From NCBI GenBank assembly GCA_963757065.1, contig CAVWQC010000001.1:248001-312000 (forward strand): 64,000 bases of DNA, in the 5' to 3' direction. The position numbers and the translations under genes are program-made. The notes beneath the pieces were generated by a model, which worked only from the letters and a program-made list of their open reading frames with translations, had not been told where the DNA came from and made no database searches. Within the stretch, counting starts at the first letter, position 1. Each line of letters begins with the position of its first letter. Source of the stretch: PNON01 sp963757065 (GTDB lineage Bacteria > Chloroflexota > Anaerolineae > Anaerolineales > Anaerolineaceae). Shown one piece after another: positions 53,733 through 63,705 of the stretch.

Positions 53733-53975
53733 TTACTCAACTTCTGGTTCGGGAACAAGCCCTTCAAGGATCATTTCGAGCGCCATGGTATGGCTGCACC
53801 GTGACCGGGTATGAAAGAAATCACAATCGCAATGCCATATTCCATTTTCAAAATTGACGATATGCGAATTGTTCTCGCCTTCAAAAGTGACTGTCATTGA
53901 ATTCAGGTGAATTCGGCTGCGTTCCTGGGCATACCTCTTGGCTTTTTCAATCTTCCCGATCATTCCATAATCCAT
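53733..53975 (-). CDS. Small SWIM zinc-finger protein
   Basis: An 80-residue protein whose middle matches the SWIM finger: CDCDFFHTRSRCSHTMALE gives C-x-C, a spacer, then C-x-H. SWIM domains bind DNA or proteins, and few are known as such small stand-alone proteins. The start ATG 53975 follows AAGGAG and begins MDYGMIGKIEKAKRYAQERS, a helix. The frame extends upstream through the lpdA terminator hairpin to 54032, which is not likely translated. It is flanked on both sides by terminators, so it is probably a single-gene unit. Its target is unknown. Confidence 0.75.
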   Translation of the reverse strand: MDYGMIGKIEKAKRYAQERSRIHLNSMTVTFEGENNSHIVNFENGIWHCDCDFFHTRSRCSHTMALEMILEGLVPEPEVE

Positions 53976-54003
53976 TTTATTTTTCTCCTTCCAGGGATGA
54001 GAT

Positions 54004-54037
54004 AAAAAAGCAGCACGCGGATATATCCGCATGCTGC
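54004..54037 (-). terminator. Rho-independent terminator between lpdA and the SWIM gene
   Basis: GCAGCA-C-GCGGAT (54010-54022) pairs with ATCCGC-A-TGCTGC (54025-54037). The minus strand continues with six Ts. It should end lpdA, 170 bases upstream, although it lies close before the SWIM start. Confidence 0.8.
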
Positions 54038-54205
54038 AGTTATTACTCTCTACTTTTTTGAGATAAATCTCGCATAATGGTGAGCTGAGCTCCTAATAAA
54101 CAGTATAAATCAGTTAATCAGTAAAGTCAATTAAGAAACCATTAAGAATTTATAAACCCTTTCTGAATATGCTCAAGGTTATGGCTGAACAACTCTCATC
54201 ATCTT

Positions 54206-55603
54206 CTAGATCTGAATGGATTGACCCAATGCAGCATGGGCAGCTTCCATGATCACTTCACTCAGCGTCGGGTGGGCATGGATATTTGAGGCGATCTCTT
54301 CTGCAGTCAATTCCATGCGCTGTGCCAGCGTGAATTCTGGCAGCAGTTCGGACACTTCCACACCGATCATATGTGCACCCAGGATCTCGCCATACTTGGA
54401 GTCAATAATAAGTTTGCAAAATCCACCATTTTCGCCCAGGCCTAACGCTTTGCCGTTCGCCTGCAATGGGAATTTTCCGATCTTGACATCAAAACCTTTT
54501 TCCCTGGCCTGGGCTTCTGTCAATCCGAATGATGCGATCTGCGGCTGGCTGTATGTTGCCCGCGGGACCATGGTGTAATTGATGGGCGTGGTCTGTTTTC
54601 CGGCGATGGCTTCGGCTGCCAGTATTCCCTGGGTCGATGCGACGTGTGCCAGGAGCAGTTTGCCTGTCACATCCCCGATCGCCCAGATGCCCGGAACGGA
54701 TGTAGCCATGCGGTCATCCACTTCGACATGCCCGCGTGGAGTAAGTTTAACACCCACATCCTCAAGACCCAGGTTGGCCGTATTGGGCTTGAAACCGATC
54801 GCCACCAGAGCCTGGTCTGCCTGGAGTGTTTTTTCTCCTTCTGCACCAGAGACGACTACCTCAACTCCACTGCCTGATGGTTTGATTGATACTACTTTGT
54901 GTCCAGCCAGCGAAACAATCCCGCGTTTGGTGAAGGCACGGGTCAATTCCTGGCTCACTTCCTCATCCTCCAATGGTGCAATATGGGGCAGCATTTCCAC
55001 CAGGGTGACCTTCGCGCCATATCCGCTCCAGATGGTGGCAAATTCCAAACCCATTGCACCTGCCCCAATGATGACTGCAGATGCAGGAACAAAATCCTGA
55101 AGGATGGCTTCCAAATAGGTCACCACTTTCTTCCCGTCGATCGTGATGCCGGGGACGCCGCCCGCAGATGCACCGGTGGCAATAATGGTGTTTTTAGTTT
55201 TTAATGTTTCAGTGGAACCATCTTGTTTGGTTACCAGTATCTCATGTGCATTCACAAATTTCGCATTTCCCATGAAAACCTGGATATTGTTTTTCTTCAT
55301 CAGGAAACCGACACCCTTGGTCAACCGGTCAGAAACCTGGCGGCTGCGTTTTAATGCGGCTGTGTAGTCAAGAATCAGGTTATCAAAGCTGAAGCCAAAT
55401 TCCTTGCCGCGCTCACGCAGCAAATGTGCAATTTCTGCATTTCGCAGAAGGGCTTTGGATGGGATACAGCCAACATTCAAACACACCCCGCCCAGCCATT
55501 GTTTATCAATAATTGCGGTTTTCAATCCAAGCTGTGATGCTTTAATGGCAGAAACATATCCTCCAGGTCCAGCACCAACTACCACCACATCGAATTCATC
55601 CAT
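54206..55603 (-). CDS. lpdA: Dihydrolipoyl dehydrogenase (E3)
   Basis: The FAD/NAD enzyme that reoxidises dihydrolipoamide in 2-oxoacid dehydrogenase or glycine cleavage complexes. The 465-residue protein has VVVGAGPGGY (FAD), redox cysteines at 41 and 46 (GGVCLNVGCIPSKALL), GAGAMGLEFATIW (NAD), IWAIGDVTGKLLLAHVAS and the catalytic HAHPTLSE near 442-449. ATG 55603 is chosen for the family-like start MDEFDVVVVG. The frame opens at 55630 inside an inverted repeat. No 2-oxoacid dehydrogenase genes are adjacent, and the gene is probably monocistronic. Confidence 0.95.
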   Translation of the reverse strand: MDEFDVVVVGAGPGGYVSAIKASQLGLKTAIIDKQWLGGVCLNVGCIPSKALLRNAEIAHLLRERGKEFGFSFDNLILDYTAALKRSRQVSDRLTKGVGFLMKKNNIQVFMGNAKFVNAHEILVTKQDGSTETLKTKNTIIATGASAGGVPGITIDGKKVVTYLEAILQDFVPASAVIIGAGAMGLEFATIWSGYGAKVTLVEMLPHIAPLEDEEVSQELTRAFTKRGIVSLAGHKVVSIKPSGSGVEVVVSGAEGEKTLQADQALVAIGFKPNTANLGLEDVGVKLTPRGHVEVDDRMATSVPGIWAIGDVTGKLLLAHVASTQGILAAEAIAGKQTTPINYTMVPRATYSQPQIASFGLTEAQAREKGFDVKIGKFPLQANGKALGLGENGGFCKLIIDSKYGEILGAHMIGVEVSELLPEFTLAQRMELTAEEIASNIHAHPTLSEVIMEAAHAALGQSIQI

Positions 55604-55621
55604 TTCATAATCCTTTCTGAA

Positions 55622-55650
55622 GATGACCAAATTGCGGACTATTGGTCATC
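55622..55650 (-). promoter_or_regulatory. Inverted repeat in the lpdA leader
   Basis: GATGACCAA (55622-55630) and TTGGTCATC (55642-55650) are exact complements 11 bases apart. The element ends 19 bases before the lpdA ATG, between it and a TATACA box (55654-55659). It could be an operator or a leader hairpin. Confidence 0.5.
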
Positions 55651-55762
55651 GGGTGTATAAGTCTCATAATGCTACATCATTATAACGGTTTCATTTTCAG
55701 CTTGCCACTGATTTTGGCGCGTGATAGACTATTCTTATACATTTCATATGAGGAATTGAACC

Positions 55763-58554
55763 ATGCCCCCAACTCTGATACTGATTGACGGACACGCCCT
55801 GGCTTACCGTTCCTATTTTGCTCTGAACCCTGCCCACTCCCCGGATACCCGCTGGATCACGAGTAAGGGAGAATCTACTGCTGGAGTGTATGGATTCGCC
55901 AGCGTTCTACTCAGGATTTTTGAGCAGGAAAAACCGGAATACATCGCTGTCGCATTTGATGTGGGAAAAACATTCAGGGATACCATCTACTCTGCTTATA
56001 AAGGTACCCGCGCAAAGATGCCGGATGATTTAAGGTCCCAGATCGAGCGCATTAAGCAGTTGGTCGATGCTTTCAATATTCCCCGGTTGGAATTGGAGAA
56101 TTACGAAGCTGATGATATCCTGGGTACAGTTTCCCGCCAGGCGGAAGAACAGGGATTGGGAGTAAAGATCATTACCGGCGATAAAGACCTGCTGCAACTG
56201 GTGACCAGCCGAATCATTGTTAATCTTCCCGGGCATAGACTGGCTGACGCCAAGGATTACACCCCCAAGGATGTGGAAGCTTTTCTGGGTGTCCGACCCG
56301 ATCAAGTGGTGGATTATAAAGCATTGATCGGGGATAAATCGGATAATATTCCGGGTGTAGCGGGTATAGGGGAAAAGACAGCCTCCTCCCTTTTGCAAAC
56401 TTACCAGACTTTGGATGAGATCTACGCCAATCTGGATAAACTCGCCCAGGGGGTGAGAACAAAACTGGAGACAAACAAAGAAACTGCTTATATGAGCCAG
56501 ACCCTGGCCAGGATCGTAAATTTTGCTCCGATCACTCTCGATCTAAAAAATGCAGTAACGTCCGATTTCGATGTAAAAACCGTTGAAAGTATCTTCCGTG
56601 AGCTTGAGTTCCGAACTTTGATCCCCCGTTTCCAAGCCATGGTCAAAGCAGTCAGGCCTCCGACACCCAGCCACCAGCTTAATCTATTTGATTCTTCCAC
56701 CCCGAAACCTGAATCACAACCAACAGGAAATCTGAAAACAGTGATCGTCGATTCAGAAAAGGTGTTGGAAGATCTCGTAAAAAAGATCAATGCCTCCAAA
56801 TTGATCGCTTTGGACACTGAAACCAATTCCACAGACCCCATGCGTGCAGAACTGGTGGGAATTTCCGTGTGTATCGAACCTGGAACAGCCTACTATATCC
56901 CGGTTGGTCATCATATTCTGAATAATAAACAGCTGCCGCTCGAAACAGTGGTTAATGCTTTATCACAGCCATTCTCAAATCCAAACATCCAAAAAGCCGG
57001 GCATAATATTAAATATGATGCCCTGGTATTGAAACGTCACGGCCTACCTGTATCTCCCTTATCCTTTGACACCATGATCGCTGAATGGTTGATCAACCCT
57101 GCCAGCCGAAATCTGGGTTTAAAAGGATTGACCTGGGTCCGGCTGGGTCACGAAATGACCCACATAGAAGACCTGATCGGAAAAGGGAAAAATCAGCTCA
57201 GCATGGCCGATGTTGAGATCGAAAAAGCTGCTCCGTATGCGGCTGATGATGCAGAAACAACATTACGCCTTATTCCACCTTTACAGAAAGAGTTGGAATC
57301 CACCAATGCAGTAAAACTGCTGACCGATGTTGAAATGCCGCTGGTCAGTGTCCTGGCAGAAATGGAAGAGACCGGGATCACTTTGGATCTGGCATTCTTT
57401 AAAAAAATGTCGTCAGAATTACAGAAACGGTTGATCGAGATCGAAGACGAAGTTACCAAAGCCGCCGGATTTAGGTTTAACCTGAACTCGACGCAACAAC
57501 TTTCCAAGGTATTGTTCGATAATCTCAAACTTATACCTCCTGACCGTGGGAAGAAAACCGCCAGTGGATTATTTTCTACCTCTGCCGATGTTCTGGAAAC
57601 CATGCGCGGGCAGCATCGCATTGTGGACTTGATCCTTGAAAATCGTGAACTGAGCAAACTAAAATCGACTTATATTGATACTCTCCCGTTGCAGGTGAAT
57701 CCAAATACAGGTCGGATACATACGTCATATAACCAAACTGGATCAGTCACCGGCCGGATCGCTTCATCTGATCCCAATTTACAAAATATCCCGACGCGAA
57801 CTGATCTTGGCCGCAGAGTAAGGGAAGGGTTCATTGCCGCACCAGGTTGTGTGCTTGTATCTGTTGATTACAGTCAGATAGAATTGCGGATTGTAGCCGT
57901 TATGTCGGGGGACGAGGCGATGATGCAGGCGTTCCGTGATGGCAAAGACATTCACGCCGCCACCGCTGCTGCAGTGAATGGTATTCCGATCGAACAGGTC
58001 ACGAAAGAACAACGCCGGGCAGCCAAGGCGATCAATTTCGGCTTGATCTATGGCATGGGGGCTTTCAGCCTCTCCCAAACCATCGAAGTTACCCTTTCTG
58101 AAGCCGAGAACTTCATCAAGGCATACTTCAAACAATTTCCCCATGTGCGCGAGTTCCTGGATAACCTGAAACGATTGGCAGCCTCCCAGGGATATGTAGA
58201 AACCATGCTTGGGCGTCGAAGATACTTTCCGGGTTGGCCACTCAGACGAATGCGGTTCTGCGGCAGCGTGAGGAACGCGAGGCAACTAATTCCCCTGTCC
58301 AGGGAACTGCAGCGGATATTATCAAACTGGCAATGTTAAAGATTCCTTCTGCCCTCCAGGCTGCCCGTTTAAAATCCAAGTTGATCTTGCAGGTGCACGA
58401 TGAACTTGTATTGGAATGTCGCGAAGATGAGATGAACCAGGCCATTAGCATTGTTCAGCAAGAGATGGAAAATGCATATTCATTATCCATTCCCTTGACA
58501 ACTGAAGCCAGGTTCGGGAAAAATTGGGGTACTATGCAAGTAATTCAGATATAA
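55763..58554 (+). CDS. polA: DNA polymerase I, frameshifted in the polymerase domain
   Basis: Full Pol I plan. A 5'->3' nuclease (about 1-290) contains LIDGHALAYRSYF, ITGDKDLLQLV and GDKSDNIPGV. An apparently intact 3'->5' exonuclease (about 325-500) contains LIALDTETNSTDP, and the polymerase domain contains DPNLQNIPTR, VDYSQIELR and RRAAKAINFGLIYGMG. The frame breaks after GRRRYFPG: GGTTGG at 58232-58237 lacks one T. Restoring it gives GLATQTNAVLRQREER and later QVHDELVLE, with 930 residues in all, the normal length. The uncorrected frame stops at 58339 with a foreign tail. GAGGAA precedes the ATG. Confidence 0.9.
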
Positions 58555-58633
58555 TGTAGTATATAATTTCTTTCCATGATATATTGCTATTTAAAGCACA
58601 TATCCAACGAATTCACTGGGGTAAGGTAAATAC

Positions 58634-60979
58634 ATGGCTGGAAGGCAGGATATTTTCCAAGAGTCAATGAACAAAGGGCATTCTGCAGCCTGGGACCAGC
58701 AATGGGAAACGGCTGTAAAATACTATCGCCAGGCGCTGGATGAATTCCCAAATAATCACGGAGTTCTTTCAAGCCTGGGAATGGCGTACTTTGAAATGAA
58801 GAATTTCGAAGAAGCGCTGAAGATCTACCAGAAAGCCGGGCAGATATCTCCAGAAGATCCACTCACCTCCGAGAAGATCGCTCAGGTATGTGAACGATTG
58901 GGAAAACTCCCCGAATGTATTCAATCATCCCTGAAAGCAGCTGATCTCTTTCTAAAAAGCCGCGACACAGAAAAAGCAGTCAACAACTGGATGCGGATTT
59001 TGCGCCTTGATCCCGATCACCTGGGGACACATTCGCGTTTGGCGATGATCTTTGAACGCAGCGGTAGAAAAACTGATGCAGTCAACGAATACCTGGCCAT
59101 GGCTGCGATCATGCAGCAGAGCGGAGTCGTAGAAAAAGCTGCCCAGGTAGTGGAATATGCATTAAAACTTCAACCTGGAAATTCTAAAGCAGAAGAAGCC
59201 CTGGATCTATTAAGAAAGGGCAAGAACCTGCCCAAACCGATCCGCCCGCGGGGAGGAACAGCACCAATCATGATGGGCAAGGATCCCGGGAACGAAGTAT
59301 CGGATAAACAATCAGCAATTCCCCAAAGAATTGAAATTAAGGATCCAATCAACGAAGCAAGACAGCGGGCAATGGTAAAGCTTGCTGATATCCTTTTTGA
59401 GCAGGCAGAGGAAAATCTTTCCGGTCCTGTTGCCCGGAGAGGATTACAGGCCATCATGCGGGGAACAGGATCTCTTTCGCTGGAACAAGCTGAACGGAAT
59501 AAGGTCATGATGCACCTTGGGCAGGCGATCGACGCTCAAACCAATGGGAATGATGCTGCCGCTGCAGAAGAGTTGGAGAAAGCAATTGAAACCGGGTTGG
59601 ACCATACAGCTGCCTATTTCGACCTTGGTCTGCTAAGATTTCAGAATGATAAACTCGATGTAGCCACCCGATACCTTCAACATACCATTAAACATCCTGA
59701 TTTTGCCTTTGCTGCTCAGCTCTTGCTTGGAATGATCGATAAAAAGACAAATCATCCTGTTGAAGCTGGTGTCCATTTCCTTGAGGCATTGAAAATTGCA
59801 GATTCAAGGCTCGCACCTGAAGACCAGGCAGATGAAATGCGCCAATTGTATGAGCCTTTTATTGAAGAACAATCCAAATCCACCGATCTCGCGGCAAGCC
59901 TGGCATTATGTAATAATATTGAAACACAGCTAAACTCACCTCAATGGCGGGAGAATTTGCAGCATGCGCGGGAACAGCTCCCCGAACAAATGGAAGGCAG
60001 TCAGCCTTTGCCTATTGCTGAAGTTTTCCTCGAGCTGCGAAGTAATCAAATTATTTCTGTCCTGGCATCCGTAAAAAAGATGCAAGCACAAGGACATAGC
60101 CGCTCTGCCATGGAAGAAGCTTATTTTGCGCTACAATCTGCACCAACTTATTTACCATTGCATATTCAGATGGCTGAGATACTGGTGCAGGAAGGTCTGG
60201 TGCGAGAAGCCATCGATAAATATATCGCAGTGGCTAATACATTTAGTTCGAACGGCGAATTTACCCAAACAACCAGGTTGTTAAGGAAAGTAGTTGCCCT
60301 CGACCCGATGGATCTTACTGCACGATCACGATTAATTGATCAACTGATCAGCCAGGGCAGTATAAAAGAAGCAATTGCGGAATATATTGAGTTGGCTGGA
60401 ATATATTCTCATCTGGCCGAATTGGATATGGCCAGGAAAACTTTAAATATTGCATTGCGTTACTCGCAACAATCCAATTTATATCAGACTGAAACGATTG
60501 ATATCTTGTACCGAATGGCTGATATAGATCTTCAACGTCTGGATTGGCGCCAGGCAATGCGTATTTTCGAACAAGTACGGACGATAGAACCGTCAGACGA
60601 AAAGACAAGATTCAATCTGATAGATCTCAATCTTCGCCTTGGTCAGGATTCAACAAGTTTGGCGGAGTTGGATAGTTATATTGCCTATCTGGAATCGACC
60701 AAACAACAGGAAAAAATTATCCCCTTCCTGGAGGATTTGATCAAAGAACATCCAGATTACCTGGAATTCCATCAGAGACTTGCTGAGCTATATCGGATGG
60801 CAGGAAAAATCCCCGAGGCTGTCGTAGAATTTGACCGGGTTAGTGATCTATTCCTCGAGGCAGGGAATAAAACAGCAACTATCGCCATTGTCCAGATCAT
60901 TATCTCCCTTCATCCTGCCAATGTGGCAGATTACAAGGCAATACTCGAACAGCTCCAGGGAGACAGTCAACCATTGTAG
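58634..60979 (+). CDS. Long TPR-repeat protein
   Basis: A soluble 781-residue protein without signal peptide or membrane helix, made of many tetratricopeptide repeats. Examples are EDFQ-like starts such as WETAVKYYRQALDEFPNN, FEEALKIYQKAGQISPED, KTDAVNEYLAMAAIMQ, VREAIDKYIAVANTFSS and IPEAVVEFDRVSDLF. A charged, Pro-rich gap around residues 190-240 (KPIRPRGGTAPIMMGK) separates two blocks. It is probably a scaffold or assembly factor. AAGG precedes the ATG. A terminator follows, and it is monocistronic after polA. Confidence 0.82.
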   Translation: MAGRQDIFQESMNKGHSAAWDQQWETAVKYYRQALDEFPNNHGVLSSLGMAYFEMKNFEEALKIYQKAGQISPEDPLTSEKIAQVCERLGKLPECIQSSLKAADLFLKSRDTEKAVNNWMRILRLDPDHLGTHSRLAMIFERSGRKTDAVNEYLAMAAIMQQSGVVEKAAQVVEYALKLQPGNSKAEEALDLLRKGKNLPKPIRPRGGTAPIMMGKDPGNEVSDKQSAIPQRIEIKDPINEARQRAMVKLADILFEQAEENLSGPVARRGLQAIMRGTGSLSLEQAERNKVMMHLGQAIDAQTNGNDAAAAEELEKAIETGLDHTAAYFDLGLLRFQNDKLDVATRYLQHTIKHPDFAFAAQLLLGMIDKKTNHPVEAGVHFLEALKIADSRLAPEDQADEMRQLYEPFIEEQSKSTDLAASLALCNNIETQLNSPQWRENLQHAREQLPEQMEGSQPLPIAEVFLELRSNQIISVLASVKKMQAQGHSRSAMEEAYFALQSAPTYLPLHIQMAEILVQEGLVREAIDKYIAVANTFSSNGEFTQTTRLLRKVVALDPMDLTARSRLIDQLISQGSIKEAIAEYIELAGIYSHLAELDMARKTLNIALRYSQQSNLYQTETIDILYRMADIDLQRLDWRQAMRIFEQVRTIEPSDEKTRFNLIDLNLRLGQDSTSLAELDSYIAYLESTKQQEKIIPFLEDLIKEHPDYLEFHQRLAELYRMAGKIPEAVVEFDRVSDLFLEAGNKTATIAIVQIIISLHPANVADYKAILEQLQGDSQPL

Positions 60980-61012
60980 TTTTCTCGTGGATCGGTATTT
61001 ATCGTTCATTAC

Positions 61013-61043
61013 CAGAGACGGATTGAAACCGTCTCTGTTTTTA
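61013..61043 (+). terminator. Rho-independent terminator of the TPR gene
   Basis: CAGAGACGG (61013-61021) pairs with CCGTCTCTG (61029-61037) over ATTGAAA, followed by a T run. Confidence 0.88.
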
Positions 61044-61173
61044 TTCCACAAGGTCATAAAAATACAAGGCCTTAAAAAATCTTTTCGATCGGAGTTATTT
61101 GCTTAATCCATGGTAGAAGCTTTTGCAACCATAACCAGTTATTTGCGTATAGAGTGTTAGAAGGAGATTTACA

Positions 61174-62589
61174 ATGAAAAATTCAAGTCGTTTACTATAT
61201 ATATCATTATTAGCCAGTATGGTATTTGTGCTGGTGTTCGGGATAACTCAACCTGTTGCTGCTTTTGAAATAAACAATACCGGTAGATTGTCTCGAAATG
61301 ATGTCATCGATGATGACCTATTCATCGGTGGAGATAAAGTGGTCGTGGATGGAACCGTGAACGGTCTTCTATTCGCGGCTGGAAATGAAGTCATTATCAA
61401 CGGAACGGTAAATGGTGATGTCTTCGCTGGTGCACAAATGATCACTATCGGTGAAGGAGCCACGATCAATGGCAACCTGTTCACTGGTGCACAAACAGTG
61501 GATGTGAGCGGTAAAATCACCGGAAGTGTATTTACTGGCGTTATGTCGCTCGTATTAAATGAAAATACTGTTATCGGCCGGAACCTTTACTTTGGAGGAT
61601 ATAGCCTCGAGGCCAAGCAAGGATCTGTCATTAGTCGTGACCTTGCAGCTGGCGGTTACCAGGTGATCCTGAGTGGAGACGTTTCCCGGGATGTTAAAGC
61701 AGGTGTAGCAGCTTTCAAGCTGGATGGCTCCATTGGCCGTAATGCAGATATCCAGGTGGAAAAACCCGGAACTGCCCAGGGCTCACCCTATACCGGACCA
61801 TGGTCACCACAAACTGGCAATATCAAAATGATCGATCCCGGTTTGGATATTGGTGAAGGTGCATCCATTGGCGGAAACCTTGTCTATACCAGTCCTGTCG
61901 ATCAAACATCTGGTATGCAGTCCACTCCACAGGGCACAGTAGTGTTCCAAACCCCTGTCCCGTCTGAGTCCACAACAAGGCAGCCAACCAGGAATATCCG
62001 GTTTGATTCAGTAATAATGAAGACTTTATCAAACATGGCTCGGAATTTTATAACTCTTATGGCTTTGGGTGCCCTCGCCCTCTGGCTCATCCCCCTGGCT
62101 GTAAAAGGTGTAAGTGAAAAATTCACAAATAAGACTTTACCTTCCCTTGGTTATGGTTTTCTGACATACCTGGTCGGGTTATTCGGATCTTTCTTCGCCT
62201 TCCTGGTGGTCGTTTTTGCAGCCATCATCTTAGGGTTGATCAGTTTTGGAGGGCTTGGTGGTGTGGTTTTCTGGGCAGGATCATCCACTCTGCTGGTAGC
62301 CTTTACCGTCTTTATGACCATGGTTCTATGGGGTACCAAGATCATAGCAGCCTTTGTGGTTGGCCGCTTCATCCTTGAGCGTGTCTTCAAACAAGATAAT
62401 GCCAATCTTTTCCTCAGCCTGCTCATCGGCGTGGTCATCTATGTGCCGCTGCGTGCAGTCCCCGTACTTGGCTGGTTGGTGGATGTATTTGTGACCATCG
62501 TAGGATTAGGTGCAATGTGGATTTACTTCCGCGAACGAACCAAACCTACAGTCAATGCTCAACTTCCGCTGCCGACAACAACTGTATAA
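61174..62589 (+). CDS. Exported bactofilin-like beta-helix membrane protein
   Basis: A 471-residue protein. It has a signal peptide (LLYISLLASMVFVLVFGI, cut near QPVAAF). A beta-helix of hexapeptide-like strands follows at about 30-215 (VVVDGTVNGLLFAAGNEVIINGTVNGDVFAGAQ), resembling bactofilin polymer-forming domains. A Pro/Ser/Thr linker leads to a membrane domain of several helices (ALWLIPLAVKGV, GFLTYLVGLFGSFFAFLVVVFAAIILGL, VVFWAGSSTLLVAF). An exported, membrane-tethered form is unlike cytosolic bactofilins, so an extracellular scaffold is an inference. AAGGAGAT precedes the ATG. Confidence 0.75.
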   Translation: MKNSSRLLYISLLASMVFVLVFGITQPVAAFEINNTGRLSRNDVIDDDLFIGGDKVVVDGTVNGLLFAAGNEVIINGTVNGDVFAGAQMITIGEGATINGNLFTGAQTVDVSGKITGSVFTGVMSLVLNENTVIGRNLYFGGYSLEAKQGSVISRDLAAGGYQVILSGDVSRDVKAGVAAFKLDGSIGRNADIQVEKPGTAQGSPYTGPWSPQTGNIKMIDPGLDIGEGASIGGNLVYTSPVDQTSGMQSTPQGTVVFQTPVPSESTTRQPTRNIRFDSVIMKTLSNMARNFITLMALGALALWLIPLAVKGVSEKFTNKTLPSLGYGFLTYLVGLFGSFFAFLVVVFAAIILGLISFGGLGGVVFWAGSSTLLVAFTVFMTMVLWGTKIIAAFVVGRFILERVFKQDNANLFLSLLIGVVIYVPLRAVPVLGWLVDVFVTIVGLGAMWIYFRERTKPTVNAQLPLPTTTV

Positions 62590-62610
62590 CTTGCATTGCA
62601 TTACATCAAA

Positions 62611-62648
62611 ACGCGATATGTCCTAAATGGGACATACCGCGTTTTTTT
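62611..62648 (+). terminator. Terminator of the bactofilin-like gene (bidirectional)
   Basis: ACGCG and TATGTCC (62611-62623) pair with GGACATA and CGCGT (to 62642) with one A-C mismatch, followed by TTTTTTT. On the minus strand the stem is followed by TTTTG, so it may also stop DegV. Confidence 0.85.
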
Positions 62649-62665
62649 CTATATATATATTCAAA

Positions 62666-63508
62666 TTACTTTGATGTTTCAATTACAAAACCAACCGCTC
62701 CCGGTCCAATATGTGATCCGATTATGGGTGAGACTTCTGTATAATCCGGTTGAGTATCTTCCGGTAAAAAGGAACTGATCTCTTCAAATAATTCCTTTGC
62801 CCGTTCGAGCGCATTGGTATGCACCATAGTCAGTTGTGCCAACGGGTTGAAAGATTTAGCAACCTGAACCAGCCGCTTGATTGCATTTTTTCTCGTGCGC
62901 TGGACTTCCATGCCAACCTTACCCAAGTTCATCCTAATAATTGGTTTAATTTGTAAAAGACTGCCTAAGTTAGCCCCGATGTGTGAAACACGTCCACTGC
63001 GTCTTAAGAATTCCAGAGTATCCAGAGCTGCATAGGTATAGATCCTTTTAGCTTTTTCCAGCAATAAAGGCGCAAGTTCTTCCAGTGCTTTACCATCATG
63101 AGCTAGTGTTGCTGCAGCTTTGGCTAAAAGACCGATTCCCATGCTGAGCTGTCCGGAGTCGAATACTTTAATTGGGTACTTATCCTGGAGTGATTCAGCA
63201 GCGATTCTGGCTACATTCACCACATTGCTCAGCTGATCTGAAATGTGTATTGAAAAAATCCCTGTTGCGCCGTTCTCAATTGCTTTCCGGTATTCTTCCA
63301 GGAACATTCCAGGGCTTGGCGCAGAAGTTGTTGGTGGTTCTGACCAGCCCGGAAGTCTGTCATAGAATTCCGTCCGCGACATTTCCACCCCATCCAGGTA
63401 ACTCTTGCCTCCCGCATTGATATAACACGGAATAACGGTAATATCAAAATTTTTTATTACTGCTTCAGGCAAGTCGCTGGTACTGTCTGTGATGATCTTT
63501 ATCGTCAT
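62666..63508 (-). CDS. DegV-family fatty-acid-binding protein
   Basis: A 280-residue DegV/EDD-fold protein. Family members bind one fatty acid and supply fatty-acid kinase for phospholipid synthesis, or act as lipid carriers. The start KIITDSTSDLP is diagnostic, followed by GVEMSRTEFYDRL with TTSAPSPG, SIHISDQLSNVVNVARIAA, FDSGQLSMGIGLLA and a closing PIIGSHIGPGAVGFV. GGAGGAAAT precedes the ATG. No fatty-acid kinase partner is nearby. It is convergent with the bactofilin-like gene, sharing a terminator. Confidence 0.93.
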   Translation of the reverse strand: MTIKIITDSTSDLPEAVIKNFDITVIPCYINAGGKSYLDGVEMSRTEFYDRLPGWSEPPTTSAPSPGMFLEEYRKAIENGATGIFSIHISDQLSNVVNVARIAAESLQDKYPIKVFDSGQLSMGIGLLAKAAATLAHDGKALEELAPLLLEKAKRIYTYAALDTLEFLRRSGRVSHIGANLGSLLQIKPIIRMNLGKVGMEVQRTRKNAIKRLVQVAKSFNPLAQLTMVHTNALERAKELFEEISSFLPEDTQPDYTEVSPIIGSHIGPGAVGFVIETSK

Positions 63509-63705
63509 ATTTCCTCCATTACTACCGTTAATTATCAGATAACCTTGAAGTCATGTATATGATATGTACAACGTATAAGCAAGATTATTATAAATATATT
63601 TTCTATTCTGTTTTAATTTTGCACCAATTTCTCAAAACTGCATATTAAAAATTGAGCAGAATCTATAGAATAACATCTGTAATCTGTATGTTAAAATAAT
63701 TAAAT

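Noticed and set aside
55763..58554. Programmed frameshift in polA
   Set aside because: There is no slippery heptamer or downstream structure at 58234, and the early stop would remove the HDELVLE catalytic end. A lost base is simpler.
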